Source: Phyllobacterium calauticae (GTDB lineage Bacteria; Pseudomonadota; Alphaproteobacteria; Rhizobiales; Rhizobiaceae). From it: a DNA stretch of 64,000 bases. A program made the translations under genes and the position numbers. The DNA lies in NCBI RefSeq assembly GCF_019991125.1, contig NZ_JAGENB010000007.1, forward strand, positions 1-64,000, written 5' to 3'. Within the stretch, counting starts at the first letter, position 1. Each line of letters starts with the position of its first letter. Of the stretch, positions 17,080-25,930 are shown piece by piece. The notes beneath the pieces were generated by a model, which did no database searches, was not told where the DNA came from, and saw only the letters and a program-made list of their open reading frames with translations.

Positions 17080-17765
17080 ACGGGGTCGCTTGCCGGGGAT
17101 GGAGGCCAGCGCTTCAACGCATCCATTCCTGCCTGCGTCAGGGCATAGACACCCCGGTCGACACGCTCGAACCATCCGTAGACATTGCCGCGCAATATCT
17201 GCGGAGCATTGGGGGCAACGGCGCGCAGATCGCGCGGCCGCAAATGACCACGCTGCAGCGCCTCGGCACAGGCAAGCGCCTGTTGGCGGTAGGCCGTCAT
17301 TATCGGCGTGCGGGAACCGCCGCCCCATGTCGGATCGCCCTTGCGGCGCCGGTGCTCCGCAACCAGTCGCGAACGCTTGCGCGCATTGTTTCGCGGCATC
17401 GGCGCGGCCGGGCTGACAATGATGCTGACCACACCACCATCCGAGACGCCCAGCATGCCGAAACCCAGCCGGCGGCAGAGGTCGCGGAACCGGCGGTCGC
17501 TTTCACGTCCCTTGCCCCGCGCTGAAATGCGCGCCGCAAGCCAGACTTCATCGCTGAGAGCCGCCCGGTCGACCGCCTGCAGGAGGAGCTCAAGATTGAA
17601 ACTGAGCTTGAGTTCGCAAATGACCACCAAAGGCGGCTCACCATCGCTCAGCGCGACGATATCACAACCGACGATCTCACCTTTGACGCTATAGCCGGCC
17701 TCCTCAAGAAAGCCTTTGATCGGGAGATAGAGCGCAGTCTCCAAGGTGCATCCTTTGCCATACAT
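17076..17765 (-). CDS. DUF2161 family PD-(D/E)XK-like protein
   Basis: A 229-residue protein matching DUF2161, annotated elsewhere as a putative phosphodiesterase with a restriction-endonuclease-like fold. The core pattern is ETALYLPIKGFLEEAGYSVKGEIVGCDIVAL...PLVVICELKLSFNLELLLQAVDR, where D/E-x-K appears as CDIV...ELKL. The C-terminal ~70 residues look like a small winged-helix domain (RGNVYGWFERVDRGVYALTQAG). The ATG at 17765 has GGAGG 5 bases upstream. Role unknown; nucleic acid binding or cleavage is a family-level guess. Convergent with the monooxygenase. Confidence 0.85.
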   Translation of the reverse strand: MYGKGCTLETALYLPIKGFLEEAGYSVKGEIVGCDIVALSDGEPPLVVICELKLSFNLELLLQAVDRAALSDEVWLAARISARGKGRESDRRFRDLCRRLGFGMLGVSDGGVVSIIVSPAAPMPRNNARKRSRLVAEHRRRKGDPTWGGGSRTPIMTAYRQQALACAEALQRGHLRPRDLRAVAPNAPQILRGNVYGWFERVDRGVYALTQAGMDALKRWPPSPASDPV

Positions 17766-17843
17766 GCCATCCTCCCGCGTTCGCAAAGCGAATGTGAGAG
17801 CGGGTGTCGCCCTATAGCATTTGAGCGGGCAAAGCGGAAAGGG

Positions 17844-18917
17844 TCAGAAGATGGCAAGCTCCGTTTCCGGATCGAACAGGTGCACGTTCCCCGGCGCGAT
17901 AAAGAGCTCTGTCTCGCGGCCCCGGCTCACCTCAGGCCTGCCGCTATGGGCGGCCACCACCTGCTGGGAGGCGATGGATGCCGTCACGAATGTCATGCTC
18001 CCCGTCGACTCGACCGCTTCCACGACGACCTTGATCGCCAGATCGCCGGCTTCGCGGGTGAAGGCAAGATGCTCCGGACGCAGGCCGGCCAGCAAACGCC
18101 GGCCGGGGGCCAGCGCGCGACCGAGCATGAGCGATTGAACCTGATCCTTCTCCAGCATCAGCCTGTTGCCATCGGGCCCGACCGTGACCGGAATGAAATT
18201 CATGGCGGGCGACCCGATAAATCCGGCAACGAACCTGTTGGCAGGCCGGTCGTAAAGGTCGAGCGGGCTGCCCTGCTGCTCAACCACTCCGGCGCGCATG
18301 ACAACGATATGGTCGGCCATGGTCATGGCCTCGACCTGATCATGCGTCACGTAAACCGATGTCGCCTGCAAGCGTTCATGCAGCTTGCGGATCTCGCTGC
18401 GCATGTGCACCCGCAGCGCCGCATCGAGATTGGAGAGAGGTTCGTCGAAGAGAAACACCTTGGGGTTGCGCACGATGGCGCGCCCCATGGCGACGCGCTG
18501 GCGCTGGCCGCCGGACAGGGCTTTCGGCAGCCGGTCAAGCAGAGCGCCAAGACCCAGCGTTTGCGCGGCGGCACGCGTGCGCTCGGCAATCTCCTGCTTC
18601 GGGCGCCGCTTCAGGCGCATCGAATAGTTCATGTTGTGCTCGACATCCATATGCGGATAGAGCGCATAGGACTGGAACACCATCGCCACGTCCCGTTCGC
18701 GCGGCGGCTTGTGGACGACACTTTCCCCGGCGATGCGCAGATCGCCGGAACTTGTCTTCTCAAGGCCAGCGAGGGTGCGCAGCAATGTCGACTTGCCGCA
18801 GCCCGAAGGCCCCACCAGCGCAACGAAGGCGCCCTGCTCGATGGCAATGTTGATGTCCTTCAGCGCGTGAAACCCGCCATAATGCTTGTTCAGGTGGTCG
18901 ATTTCGATCTGAAACAT
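17844..18917 (-). CDS. Carbohydrate ABC importer ATPase (MsmK/UgpC type)
   Basis: A 357-residue cytoplasmic ATPase of the CUT1 family. Motifs are Walker A GPSGCGKST near residue 36, Q-loop FQSYALYPHMDV, signature LSGGQRQRV near 134, Walker B VFLFDEPLSNLD and the switch His in VYVTHDQVEAMTMAD. The last ~120 residues form the TOBE/MalK regulatory region. It is the last gene of an operon with two permeases and a binding protein upstream. GAGGTG precedes the start. Confidence 0.93.
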   Translation of the reverse strand: MFQIEIDHLNKHYGGFHALKDINIAIEQGAFVALVGPSGCGKSTLLRTLAGLEKTSSGDLRIAGESVVHKPPRERDVAMVFQSYALYPHMDVEHNMNYSMRLKRRPKQEIAERTRAAAQTLGLGALLDRLPKALSGGQRQRVAMGRAIVRNPKVFLFDEPLSNLDAALRVHMRSEIRKLHERLQATSVYVTHDQVEAMTMADHIVVMRAGVVEQQGSPLDLYDRPANRFVAGFIGSPAMNFIPVTVGPDGNRLMLEKDQVQSLMLGRALAPGRRLLAGLRPEHLAFTREAGDLAIKVVVEAVESTGSMTFVTASIASQQVVAAHSGRPEVSRGRETELFIAPGNVHLFDPETELAIF

Positions 18918-18925
18918 GGTTCACC

Positions 18926-19738
18926 TCATTTCAGCGCGCCGGCGGTAAGACCGCTGACGATGCGCCGTTGCAGCAGCATGAATACGAAAAGGATGGGCGT
19001 GACGTAGATTGCGGCATAGGTCATGATCCCGTTCCAGTCGCTGGCATCGGGACCCATGAAGGTCTGCAGGCCGACCGTCGCCACCTGCAGCTCGTTCTTG
19101 GCAATCAGGGACCGGGCGTAGACATATTCGCCGAAGGATTGCAGGAAGATCAGCACAGACGTGACGAGAATGCCGTTGCGCGCCAAAGGCAGCATGATAT
19201 TGAAGAACGCGCCGATGCGCGAGGAGCCGTCAACGAGGGCGGCTTCCTCCAGTTCGCGCGGCACCTGCACAAATGTGGCCCGGCACAGCACGATATAGAG
19301 CGGCAGCATCTTGGCCGTCTGCGCCAGGATGACCGCCACGCGCGGGCTGGCCAAAAGGCCGATCTGATTGAACATGACGAAGATCGGCGTCACCATCAGC
19401 GAGGACGGCAGCACCTGCATCATCAGGATGGCGAAGAGGGCCATGTCCATCCAGATATTGCGGACACGCGAGAGAACATAGGCGCATCCCGTCCCCATGA
19501 ACGTGACGAGAATGGTGACCCCAACCGCGATCAGCAGCGAATTCCAGATATACCGCCCCATGCCCCGGCTCTGCCACACCTCGGCAAAACTCCACTGGGG
19601 ATTTGTCGGCCAGAATGTTGGCGGATATTGAAAGATCTCGGAGCTGCCTTTGAAGGCGGTGAGATACATCCAGTACAACGGGAACAGGTAGATCGCCGTC
19701 ATCACCAGACCGATGGCGAGGAGAATATAACGTTTCAC
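18926..19738 (-). CDS. Carbohydrate ABC permease (MalG type)
   Basis: About 270 residues with six hydrophobic segments. The ATPase-contacting EAA loop is VQVPRELEEAALVDGSSRIGAFFNIMLPLARNGI. I take the GTG at 19736-19738 (KRYILLAIG) as the start, since GGAGA sits 6 bases before it; another GTG two codons upstream is too close to that site. It pairs with the MalF-type permease encoded directly upstream in the operon. Confidence 0.92.
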   Translation of the reverse strand: MKRYILLAIGLVMTAIYLFPLYWMYLTAFKGSSEIFQYPPTFWPTNPQWSFAEVWQSRGMGRYIWNSLLIAVGVTILVTFMGTGCAYVLSRVRNIWMDMALFAILMMQVLPSSLMVTPIFVMFNQIGLLASPRVAVILAQTAKMLPLYIVLCRATFVQVPRELEEAALVDGSSRIGAFFNIMLPLARNGILVTSVLIFLQSFGEYVYARSLIAKNELQVATVGLQTFMGPDASDWNGIMTYAAIYVTPILFVFMLLQRRIVSGLTAGALK

Positions 19739-19749
19739 CGGCACTCTCC

Positions 19750-20652
19750 TCAGTAACTGTGTTCGTGACGGGTGGAGCGGACATAGACGGCGGCAACGAC
19801 AATGACGAAAAGGATCATCATCACCGAGACCGCGCTGCCCAGCGATATTTCATAGGTCTGGAAGGACAATTGCCACGACCAGTATTGCGCGACGTTGGAA
19901 CTGTCGGCCGGACCGCCCTGCGTCAGGGCCGCAATGAGATCGAACTGCTGCAGGGTGAAGATCACACCGAGCGAAATGACCGCGCCGAGCTGAGCCCGCA
20001 TCAGGGGCAGCGTGATCGACCGGAAGCGTTCGAAGGGTCCCGCGCCGTCGAGTTCGGCAGCCTCGTAGACATCGCGCGGAATGGCGGCAAGACCAACGGA
20101 GAGCAGGATCATGTTGAAGGGGATGCCGAGCCACACATTGGCAATGATGACCGCGTAAAGCGCGACATCCGGGTCGGACAGCCAGAAGACACGCTCACCG
20201 GCAATGCCAAGCGACATCAGCACATAATTGATGACACCGAAATCCCCGGCGAACAGCCATTTCCAGATCGCCCCGACCACCAGAGCCGGCATGATCCAGC
20301 CGGCCAGGAACAACCCGCGCAGATAGGTGGCTCCCGGGAAATCCTGCTGGAAAAACAGCGCAAGGCCGAAACCGATCGACAGCTGGAAGACGATCGACAG
20401 GACGACGAACTTGACGGTGTTCCACAGCACCGCCATCGCAATGGGTTGCGATATCACGTCATAGTAGTTTTGCAGGCCGACGAAGGGGCGGTTGAACGAG
20501 GTGATCGTGAACATGTCCACCGTCTGCAGCGACATGATGATGTTGTAGAGAATGGGAAATGCCGAAAACGCGATCAGATAAGCCAATGCCAGACCGAGCA
20601 GCAGGATATCAAAGCCGCTCCCGTCCCTGATGGTCCTGATAATGCCCTGCAT
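19750..20652 (-). CDS. Carbohydrate ABC permease (MalF type)
   Basis: A 300-residue inner-membrane permease with six to seven hydrophobic segments. The EAA loop reads AAIPRDVYEAAELDGAGPFERFRSITLPLMRAQLG. The start ATG at 20652 is preceded by GGGAGG. The frame is open further upstream, but that part crosses the intergenic hairpin and is not family-like. Its position between the binding protein and MalG-type genes is typical of CUT1 operons. Confidence 0.92.
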   Translation of the reverse strand: MQGIIRTIRDGSGFDILLLGLALAYLIAFSAFPILYNIIMSLQTVDMFTITSFNRPFVGLQNYYDVISQPIAMAVLWNTVKFVVLSIVFQLSIGFGLALFFQQDFPGATYLRGLFLAGWIMPALVVGAIWKWLFAGDFGVINYVLMSLGIAGERVFWLSDPDVALYAVIIANVWLGIPFNMILLSVGLAAIPRDVYEAAELDGAGPFERFRSITLPLMRAQLGAVISLGVIFTLQQFDLIAALTQGGPADSSNVAQYWSWQLSFQTYEISLGSAVSVMMILFVIVVAAVYVRSTRHEHSY

Positions 20653-20682
20653 AGTGCCCTCCCGCCCCATGTGGATTGTTGG

Positions 20683-20713
20683 CCTGTCCCTGCATAACGA
20701 ATGCGAGGACAGG
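20683..20713 (-). promoter_or_regulatory. Intercistronic hairpin after the sugar-binding protein gene
   Basis: CCTGTCC and GGACAGG form a 7-bp stem, continued after a 2x2 internal loop by GCAT/ATGC around AACGA. It lies 8 bases after the binding-protein stop and ahead of the permease. Such hairpins commonly stabilise the binding-protein mRNA or partly terminate transcription, so that it is made in excess. Confidence 0.6.
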
Positions 20714-20720
20714 ATTTGAT

Positions 20721-21932
20721 CTACTTTTTCAGAACCACGTCGATCTGCTTCTGCGCCGCTGCCAAGGCCGTTTTCGGGTCGCTCTTGCGGGTGAGCGACG
20801 ACTGTATGGCCGTGTAGATGGCCTTGGAGATTTTCGGCCATTCCGGATGCGGGCCGCGGTTGCGCGCATATTTCATGCTTTCCTCGAAGACCGCGTAGAT
20901 GGCCGGTATTTTAGGGTTGTTGGACTGAATCCTCGCCGCGGGCAGAAAGCCGAAACGGTTCCAGACATCCGGCATCTTGCCGTAGAGAAATTCCAGCAGG
21001 ATGAAGGCTTCCTTCGGGTGCTTGCTGTTGGCGAGAATGACATTGTCGCCCTCGCCCAAGGCCGAAGCCCGGGTGGCGCCCTCATGCGGAACCGGTAGCA
21101 GCGCGGCGCGGAAATCGAACTTCGCTTCCTTGCTCATGCGCGGCAGCTCCCATGGTCCGGAGATCGCCATGGCCGCATTTCCGGCATTGAAGGTGCCGGT
21201 CGAGTCGTATTGCCCGCGGATGAGCGTATCGGGCGAGGCCAGCTTCTCATCGAGCAGCTTGCTCCAGAACTGCAGCACTTTCACACCGCCATCCGTATCC
21301 ACCTTGTTGTAGTCGCCGCCCGCCATCTGCAGCCACGGCAGAAACTGGAACGTTCCCTCTTCGGTTGCCACGGCGGAAAAGGCCATTCCATAAATGTTCT
21401 TTGCCGGATCGTTCAGCGTCTTGGCAGCGTCATAAAGCTCATCCCAGGTCCTGGGCGGTTTGTCCGGGTCGAGCCCCTTTGCCTTGAACATGTCGGCATT
21501 GTAGTAGAGCGCCAGCGTGTTGGCGCCGCGCGGAACACCATAGATCTTGCCATCCCATGTCACCGAGGAAAGCGGGCCCGGAAAAATATCGTCCTTCCTG
21601 ATCACCTTCGATTCCGCCAGCATCGGCGAGAGGTCAAGAAGCAGTCCGCGCGAGGCGAAGAGCGCCACTTCGGGATTGTCGATATAGGTGACGTCAGGCG
21701 ATTCACCGGTCGCTGTGGCGCGCGCCAGATCATTGACCATATCGCGGAATTGCACGGTTTTGACATTCAGCTTGATGTCCGGGTGCGCCTGCTCGAACTC
21801 GTCCTTCAGGAGATAGATATACTGATCCGGCCGGTCGATGGTCCAGATATCAAGCGTCACCGGCTCGGCATGCGCAGCCGTGCCCGACAGCATCAGTGCG
21901 GCAGCGGCAATCCAATGCGAAATGCTCTTCAT
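20721..21932 (-). CDS. Sugar ABC importer binding protein
   Basis: A 403-residue periplasmic binding protein of the family 1 (MalE-like) class. Residues 1-23 (MKSISHWIAAAALMLSGTAAHA) are a signal peptide. Family features include YIDNPEVALFASRGLLLDLSPML, WDGKIYGVPRGANTLALYYNADMFKAKGL and AMAISGPWELPRM. The start follows GAGGAGGAAA. It is the first gene of the transporter operon and sits downstream of an isomerase and a dehydrogenase on the same strand, indicating import and oxidation of a sugar or polyol. The ligand is not identifiable. Confidence 0.92.
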   Translation of the reverse strand: MKSISHWIAAAALMLSGTAAHAEPVTLDIWTIDRPDQYIYLLKDEFEQAHPDIKLNVKTVQFRDMVNDLARATATGESPDVTYIDNPEVALFASRGLLLDLSPMLAESKVIRKDDIFPGPLSSVTWDGKIYGVPRGANTLALYYNADMFKAKGLDPDKPPRTWDELYDAAKTLNDPAKNIYGMAFSAVATEEGTFQFLPWLQMAGGDYNKVDTDGGVKVLQFWSKLLDEKLASPDTLIRGQYDSTGTFNAGNAAMAISGPWELPRMSKEAKFDFRAALLPVPHEGATRASALGEGDNVILANSKHPKEAFILLEFLYGKMPDVWNRFGFLPAARIQSNNPKIPAIYAVFEESMKYARNRGPHPEWPKISKAIYTAIQSSLTRKSDPKTALAAAQKQIDVVLKK

Positions 21933-22054
21933 AGGTTTCCTCCTCGTGTTGCTCGACACCGGTATTGCGCTTCTTGGCGGCGCGTCTTTCCTGGTCGGAT
22001 TTAATCTCCATCATCACCGGAACTCCCGTCCGGCAGCGGGCCCGCTCGGGGAAA

Positions 22055-22951
22055 TCAGGGATTGGCGACGAAATCACCGCCACGGCTGTGTTTCAGATAA
22101 TTCAGGGAATGCACCTGCCCGGTCATTTCCAGATCATTGCGATAGACCGGATCGTGCCAGCCCTCGATATCGATTGATCCCGACCAGCCGGCGAGGCGCA
22201 GTTCCGATATGACATCGGTCCAGTTGGTATCGCCAAATCCCGGCGAACGCATGAACACGAACTTCTCCTTGCCGAAAATCCCGTGCTCGCGGATAACCTC
22301 CCAGCGGATCGTGGCATCCTTGCCGTGAACGTGGAAAATCTTGGGTGCCCATTTGCGGATCTGCGGCAGGGGATCGATGAGATAGACCATCTGGTGACAG
22401 GGCTCCCATTCGAGCCCGAGATTGTCGGCCGGCACTTCGTTGAAGATCATTTCCCAGGCATCCGGCGTATGGGCGATATTCCAGTCGCCGGTTGCCCAGT
22501 TGCCATCCATGGCACAGTTCTCAAAGGCAAGCTTGACGCCCTTGTCAGCTGCCCGCCGCGAAAGTTCGCCCCAGACCTTCCTGAACTGGGGCAGACTGTC
22601 TTCAATCCGCTTGCCGCGCACGCGGCCGGTGAACCCGGCAATGGTGTTGGCGCCGAAGAGATGGGCATTGTCGATCAATGCCTCCCAGCCTTTCAGCGTC
22701 TCACGATCGATGTCCGTGTCCTCAAGCGGATTGCCGAACATGCCGAGGGTCGAGATCGTCACATTGGCGTCGCCGATGGCGTCCTTCAACTGCGCCGCGA
22801 GGGTCGGCAGGTCCTTGTTCATCACCTGCCAGAAGAATGGCTCGATGCTTTCGAAGCCATGCGGCAGGATGGTTTTGACATAGGCGGCGGGATCGGGTGC
22901 ATTGCCTCTGATCATGGTGCCGATGCGGATCGATTGTGCCGGGTTGCTCAT
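22055..22951 (-). CDS. Sugar phosphate isomerase/epimerase-like TIM barrel
   Basis: A 298-residue AP-endonuclease 2/xylose isomerase-like barrel. Probable metal ligands are the Glu of VKLAFENCA, the Glu/His of LEWEPCHQM, the His of FHVHGKD and the Glu of SIDIEGWHD, the usual E-D/H-H-E arrangement. It ends with DPVYRNDLEMTGQVHSLNYLK, resembling members that act beside Gfo/Idh/MocA oxidoreductases in inositol or sugar catabolism. It lies 11 bases downstream of such an oxidoreductase and 122 bases upstream of the binding-protein gene. Confidence 0.88.
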   Translation of the reverse strand: MSNPAQSIRIGTMIRGNAPDPAAYVKTILPHGFESIEPFFWQVMNKDLPTLAAQLKDAIGDANVTISTLGMFGNPLEDTDIDRETLKGWEALIDNAHLFGANTIAGFTGRVRGKRIEDSLPQFRKVWGELSRRAADKGVKLAFENCAMDGNWATGDWNIAHTPDAWEMIFNEVPADNLGLEWEPCHQMVYLIDPLPQIRKWAPKIFHVHGKDATIRWEVIREHGIFGKEKFVFMRSPGFGDTNWTDVISELRLAGWSGSIDIEGWHDPVYRNDLEMTGQVHSLNYLKHSRGGDFVANP

Positions 22952-22962
22952 TCCGAATTCCT

Positions 22963-23985
22963 TCAGATCGTGATTTCAATACGCCGTCCGGTTTCGGCGC
23001 TTTGGATCGCACCGAACACCATGGCGAGGCTTTTGATATTTTCGGTCCCGGCCGTTTCCGGCGCGGAGCCGCCCCGGGTTGCCGCGATGAAATCCTGCAT
23101 GACTCCGAGGTGACCGCCGATGCGGTGGGACGCATCAAGGGGAGGTATCTCGACGGCGGTCACCCCGGAGAACAGGCCATCCTTGCCGGAGGTGACGGCT
23201 TCGGCCCGTATGTCGTCATGCCCGTCCCAGACAATCGTTCCCTTGCTGCCGACGATGCGCCAGCTGCTTTCCCAGCTGGTCCGCAGACCGTCGGCGCACC
23301 AGCTGCCGCGATAGGTGAAGATGGCACCATTGCTGAATTCGAAGATCGCGGCGGCGGAAGAACCCTGACTGTACCAGGAATTGCTTGGTTCCCACTCCCG
23401 GGCATAAACCGCGCTCGCAGCGTCCCCGGCGAGAAAGCGCGCCGCATCGAAGGTGTGGATCGCCATGTCCAGAAACAGCACATGGCGCATCTCCTCGCGA
23501 AATCCGCCGAAATGCGGGCCGAGAAAGAAATCACAATGCAGGCTGGTCACATCACCAATGGCTCCAGAGGCAACAAGCTGGCGGATGCGGCGGATCTGGG
23601 CGAGATAACGCCTGTTCTGTACAACCGCATGAATACGTCCGGCCCCGCGTGCACGCCCGACGAGATCCCGCGCCTCGTCCATGGTTTCAGCCATCGGCTT
23701 CTCCGACAGCACATGACAGCCCGCGTCTAGCCCGGCGGCCACGGTCGCATGGCGGGCGGCCGGAACGACGACGTCGAACAGGAGATCAGGACTGGTCTTT
23801 GCCAGAACAGCGGAAAGACTGTCTGAAGCGATTGCCGCGCCGAGACCAAATTCTGCGATGCGCGCCTCCGCGCGCTCCCGCGTCAGGTCGACAACACCGA
23901 CGATGTCGATATCGCCAATGGTCCGGGCTGCCTCGAACCATGCTTTGCTCATGGCTCCGCAACCGACTAAAACGGCACGCTGCAT
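22963..23985 (-). CDS. Gfo/Idh/MocA family oxidoreductase
   Basis: A 340-residue NAD(P)-dependent dehydrogenase. The N-terminal Rossmann fold is RAVLVGCGAMSKAWFEAARTIGDIDIVGVVDLT, and the family EKP motif is HVLSEKPMAETMDEA near residue 96. The C-terminal alpha/beta domain spans about 125-340. Such enzymes oxidise or reduce sugars, inositols and their derivatives. The start is ATG 23985 after GGAGAGAC. It is the first gene of the operon that runs into the isomerase and sugar importer, divergent from the LacI regulator. Confidence 0.9.
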   Translation of the reverse strand: MQRAVLVGCGAMSKAWFEAARTIGDIDIVGVVDLTRERAEARIAEFGLGAAIASDSLSAVLAKTSPDLLFDVVVPAARHATVAAGLDAGCHVLSEKPMAETMDEARDLVGRARGAGRIHAVVQNRRYLAQIRRIRQLVASGAIGDVTSLHCDFFLGPHFGGFREEMRHVLFLDMAIHTFDAARFLAGDAASAVYAREWEPSNSWYSQGSSAAAIFEFSNGAIFTYRGSWCADGLRTSWESSWRIVGSKGTIVWDGHDDIRAEAVTSGKDGLFSGVTAVEIPPLDASHRIGGHLGVMQDFIAATRGGSAPETAGTENIKSLAMVFGAIQSAETGRRIEITI

Positions 23986-24043
23986 TGTCTCTCCTCCCAA
24001 CGAAATTCACCAGAAACCGGCTAAATCGGTTGCAAATGCCTTC

Positions 24044-24057
24044 CGTAAACGTTTACG
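24044..24057. promoter_or_regulatory. LacI-family operator in divergent promoter
   Basis: CGTAAACGTTTACG is a perfect 14-bp palindrome with the central CG pair typical of LacI/GalR operators. It sits between the divergent starts of the oxidoreductase (23985) and the LacI gene (24150), so it can control both. A looser AACCG-N7-CGGTT repeat lies just to its left. Confidence 0.85.
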
Positions 24058-24149
24058 ATTTCATATCGGCGAATTATTTTTGTCAATCCCCCTTTCGGTG
24101 TTTTAAGAATGAAAGGGCATCAGCGCCGAGTCGCACAGGGAGAAAAAGC

Positions 24150-25184
24150 GTGAGCATCCGGGACCTTGCCCGCCATCTCGATATTTCGATCGGAACAGTT
24201 TCCCGTGCCCTCAACGGGAAGGCTGACGTCAATCAGGAGACGCGCGAGCGCGTGCTTGAGGCGGCGAAGCAACTTGGCTATGTGCCGAACCAGTCCGGCC
24301 GCAGTCTCCGACAGGGCACCACCAACACAATCGGCTTCATGATTGAATCAACCATCGAGACGGTCGACACCGGCGGCAGCTTCTTCATGCCTGTCTTCGA
24401 AGGCGTTCAGTCGGTGTTCCGGCGCCATCACCTCGACCTCGTTGCACTTCTGTGCGGCACCGACGAAGAGCCTGCCGCCTATCTCAACCGCGTGGTTGCG
24501 CGTCGCTTTGTCGACGGGCTGATCATATCGGCAACCACACGTCACGATCCCCGCATTGATTTCCTGCTGGAGCGAAAAATTCCGTTCATCACGCTGGGCC
24601 GCAGCGAAACAGCGGGCAATTACCCATGGATCGACCTCGATTTCGAAGGCGTTGCAACGGCAGCGGTCAGGCGGCTTGCCGGGCTGGGGCATAGCCGCAT
24701 TGCCATTGCCGTCCCGGCCAGCGACATCAACCTCGGCTACATCTTTCTCGATGCCTACAAACAGGCCCTCGCCGCCAGCGGCATAGCGTTTGATCCGGAC
24801 TATGTGTTCCGGTCCCATGCCAACGAGGAAGGCGGCTACCAGATTGCAAGTGCCGTCCTTGCCCAAGGGCGAATGCCGACAGCCATCATCCTCGTCAATG
24901 AAAACATGGCCCTCGGACTGTACCGGCGCTTCTACGAGTCCGATGTTCACCCGGGCCGCGACATCGCCGTCATCGGTTTCCGCGAGAGCACCCAGAGCCG
25001 GTTTCTGTCGCCCACGCTGACCTGTTTCAGGATTTCCCTGCGCGATCTTGGCATCAAGCTGGCGGAATCCCTGCTTTCAACCATGCCTGCTTATGAAGAC
25101 CATTATCCGCAGGAAAGGGTGCAGCTCGTCTGGCCGCTGCAACTGATCCCAGGCGAGAGCGACAGACACCAGCCCATCAATTGA
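24150..25184 (+). CDS. LacI family transcriptional regulator
   Basis: A 344-residue regulator starting at GTG, with AGGGAGA upstream. The N-terminal helix-turn-helix is SIRDLARHLDISIGTVSRALNGKADVNQETRERV, including the hinge region (SLRQGTTNTIGFMIES). The periplasmic-binding-like ligand domain follows (FVDGLIISATT, GLGHSRIAIAVPASDINLGYIFLDAYKQAL, IAVIGFRES). It should respond to a sugar from the divergent catabolic operon. The frame is open for 255 codons upstream, but the family fold begins here. Its stop overlaps the stop of the convergent ATPase gene. Confidence 0.93.
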   Translation: MSIRDLARHLDISIGTVSRALNGKADVNQETRERVLEAAKQLGYVPNQSGRSLRQGTTNTIGFMIESTIETVDTGGSFFMPVFEGVQSVFRRHHLDLVALLCGTDEEPAAYLNRVVARRFVDGLIISATTRHDPRIDFLLERKIPFITLGRSETAGNYPWIDLDFEGVATAAVRRLAGLGHSRIAIAVPASDINLGYIFLDAYKQALAASGIAFDPDYVFRSHANEEGGYQIASAVLAQGRMPTAIILVNENMALGLYRRFYESDVHPGRDIAVIGFRESTQSRFLSPTLTCFRISLRDLGIKLAESLLSTMPAYEDHYPQERVQLVWPLQLIPGESDRHQPIN

Positions 25185-25920
25185 CGCCGGTGATCATCGA
25201 CACGATTTCGTTCTTGTCCGTCTCGGACGTCTTGCGGATACCGATCTGCTTCCCGCGCCGCAAAACACAGATGCGGTCGGAGAGCTTGAAGACCTGGTCC
25301 AGACTATGGCTGATGATCAGTACACCGATGTTGCGGGTTTTCAAGGATTGCACGATGGCTTCGACCTTGGCCGTTTCGGCCACGCCCAGCGCCGCCGTCG
25401 GCTCGTCCAGCAGGATCAGCTTGCTCGCCCAATGGGTTGCCCGTGCAATTGCCACCCCCTGACGCTGCCCGCCGGACAAATCCCGGATCGTGGCATGGGC
25501 CGAAGGTATCCGCACATCAAGCTCCTGGACCAGCTTTTCAGTATCGCTGATCATCTTGCCGCGATCGAGCAGACCGAAGCGGTTGACCGGCTCGCGGCCG
25601 AGGAACATGTTCATGTAAACGGTCTGCTGGTCGGCGAGCGCCAGATCCTGGTACACGACTTCAATGCCATGGGCGCGCGCCATACTGGCGCTCGCCATCG
25701 TCACTGTTTCACCCTCGATGGTGATCGTGCCGGCAGATGGGGCGTATACGCCTGAGATGATCTTGATCAGCGTGGATTTTCCCGCCCCGTTGTCGCCGAC
25801 AAGAGCAACGATTTCACCGGGGAAGATGTCCAGCGAGAAATTTTCGATGGCCGTCACGGCATCGAAATTCTTGCGGATGTCGGTCAGTTTGAGAACAGGT
25901 GACACGTCGGTGACAGTCAT
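25177..25920 (-). CDS. Ribose-type ABC importer ATPase (single domain)
   Basis: A 247-residue ATPase resembling one half of RbsA, as in the FrcA/XylG-like single-domain forms. Motifs are Walker A GDNGAGKST near residue 43, signature LSGGQRQGV near 146, Walker B LILLDEPTAALG and the switch His in LIISHSLDQVF. Most ribose-type ATPases carry two such domains; here one gene supplies one domain. It is the last gene of the ROK-controlled operon. Its stop lies within the palindrome TCAATTGA, which also holds the LacI gene stop on the other strand. Confidence 0.92.
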   Translation of the reverse strand: MTVTDVSPVLKLTDIRKNFDAVTAIENFSLDIFPGEIVALVGDNGAGKSTLIKIISGVYAPSAGTITIEGETVTMASASMARAHGIEVVYQDLALADQQTVYMNMFLGREPVNRFGLLDRGKMISDTEKLVQELDVRIPSAHATIRDLSGGQRQGVAIARATHWASKLILLDEPTAALGVAETAKVEAIVQSLKTRNIGVLIISHSLDQVFKLSDRICVLRRGKQIGIRKTSETDKNEIVSMITGVN

Positions 25921-25930
25921 TCGATTTCTC

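Noticed and set aside
23385-24149. Possible N-terminal extension of the LacI regulator
   Set aside because: It runs antisense through the oxidoreductase gene and across the operator; the family fold starts at the GTG at 24150, which has a ribosome site.
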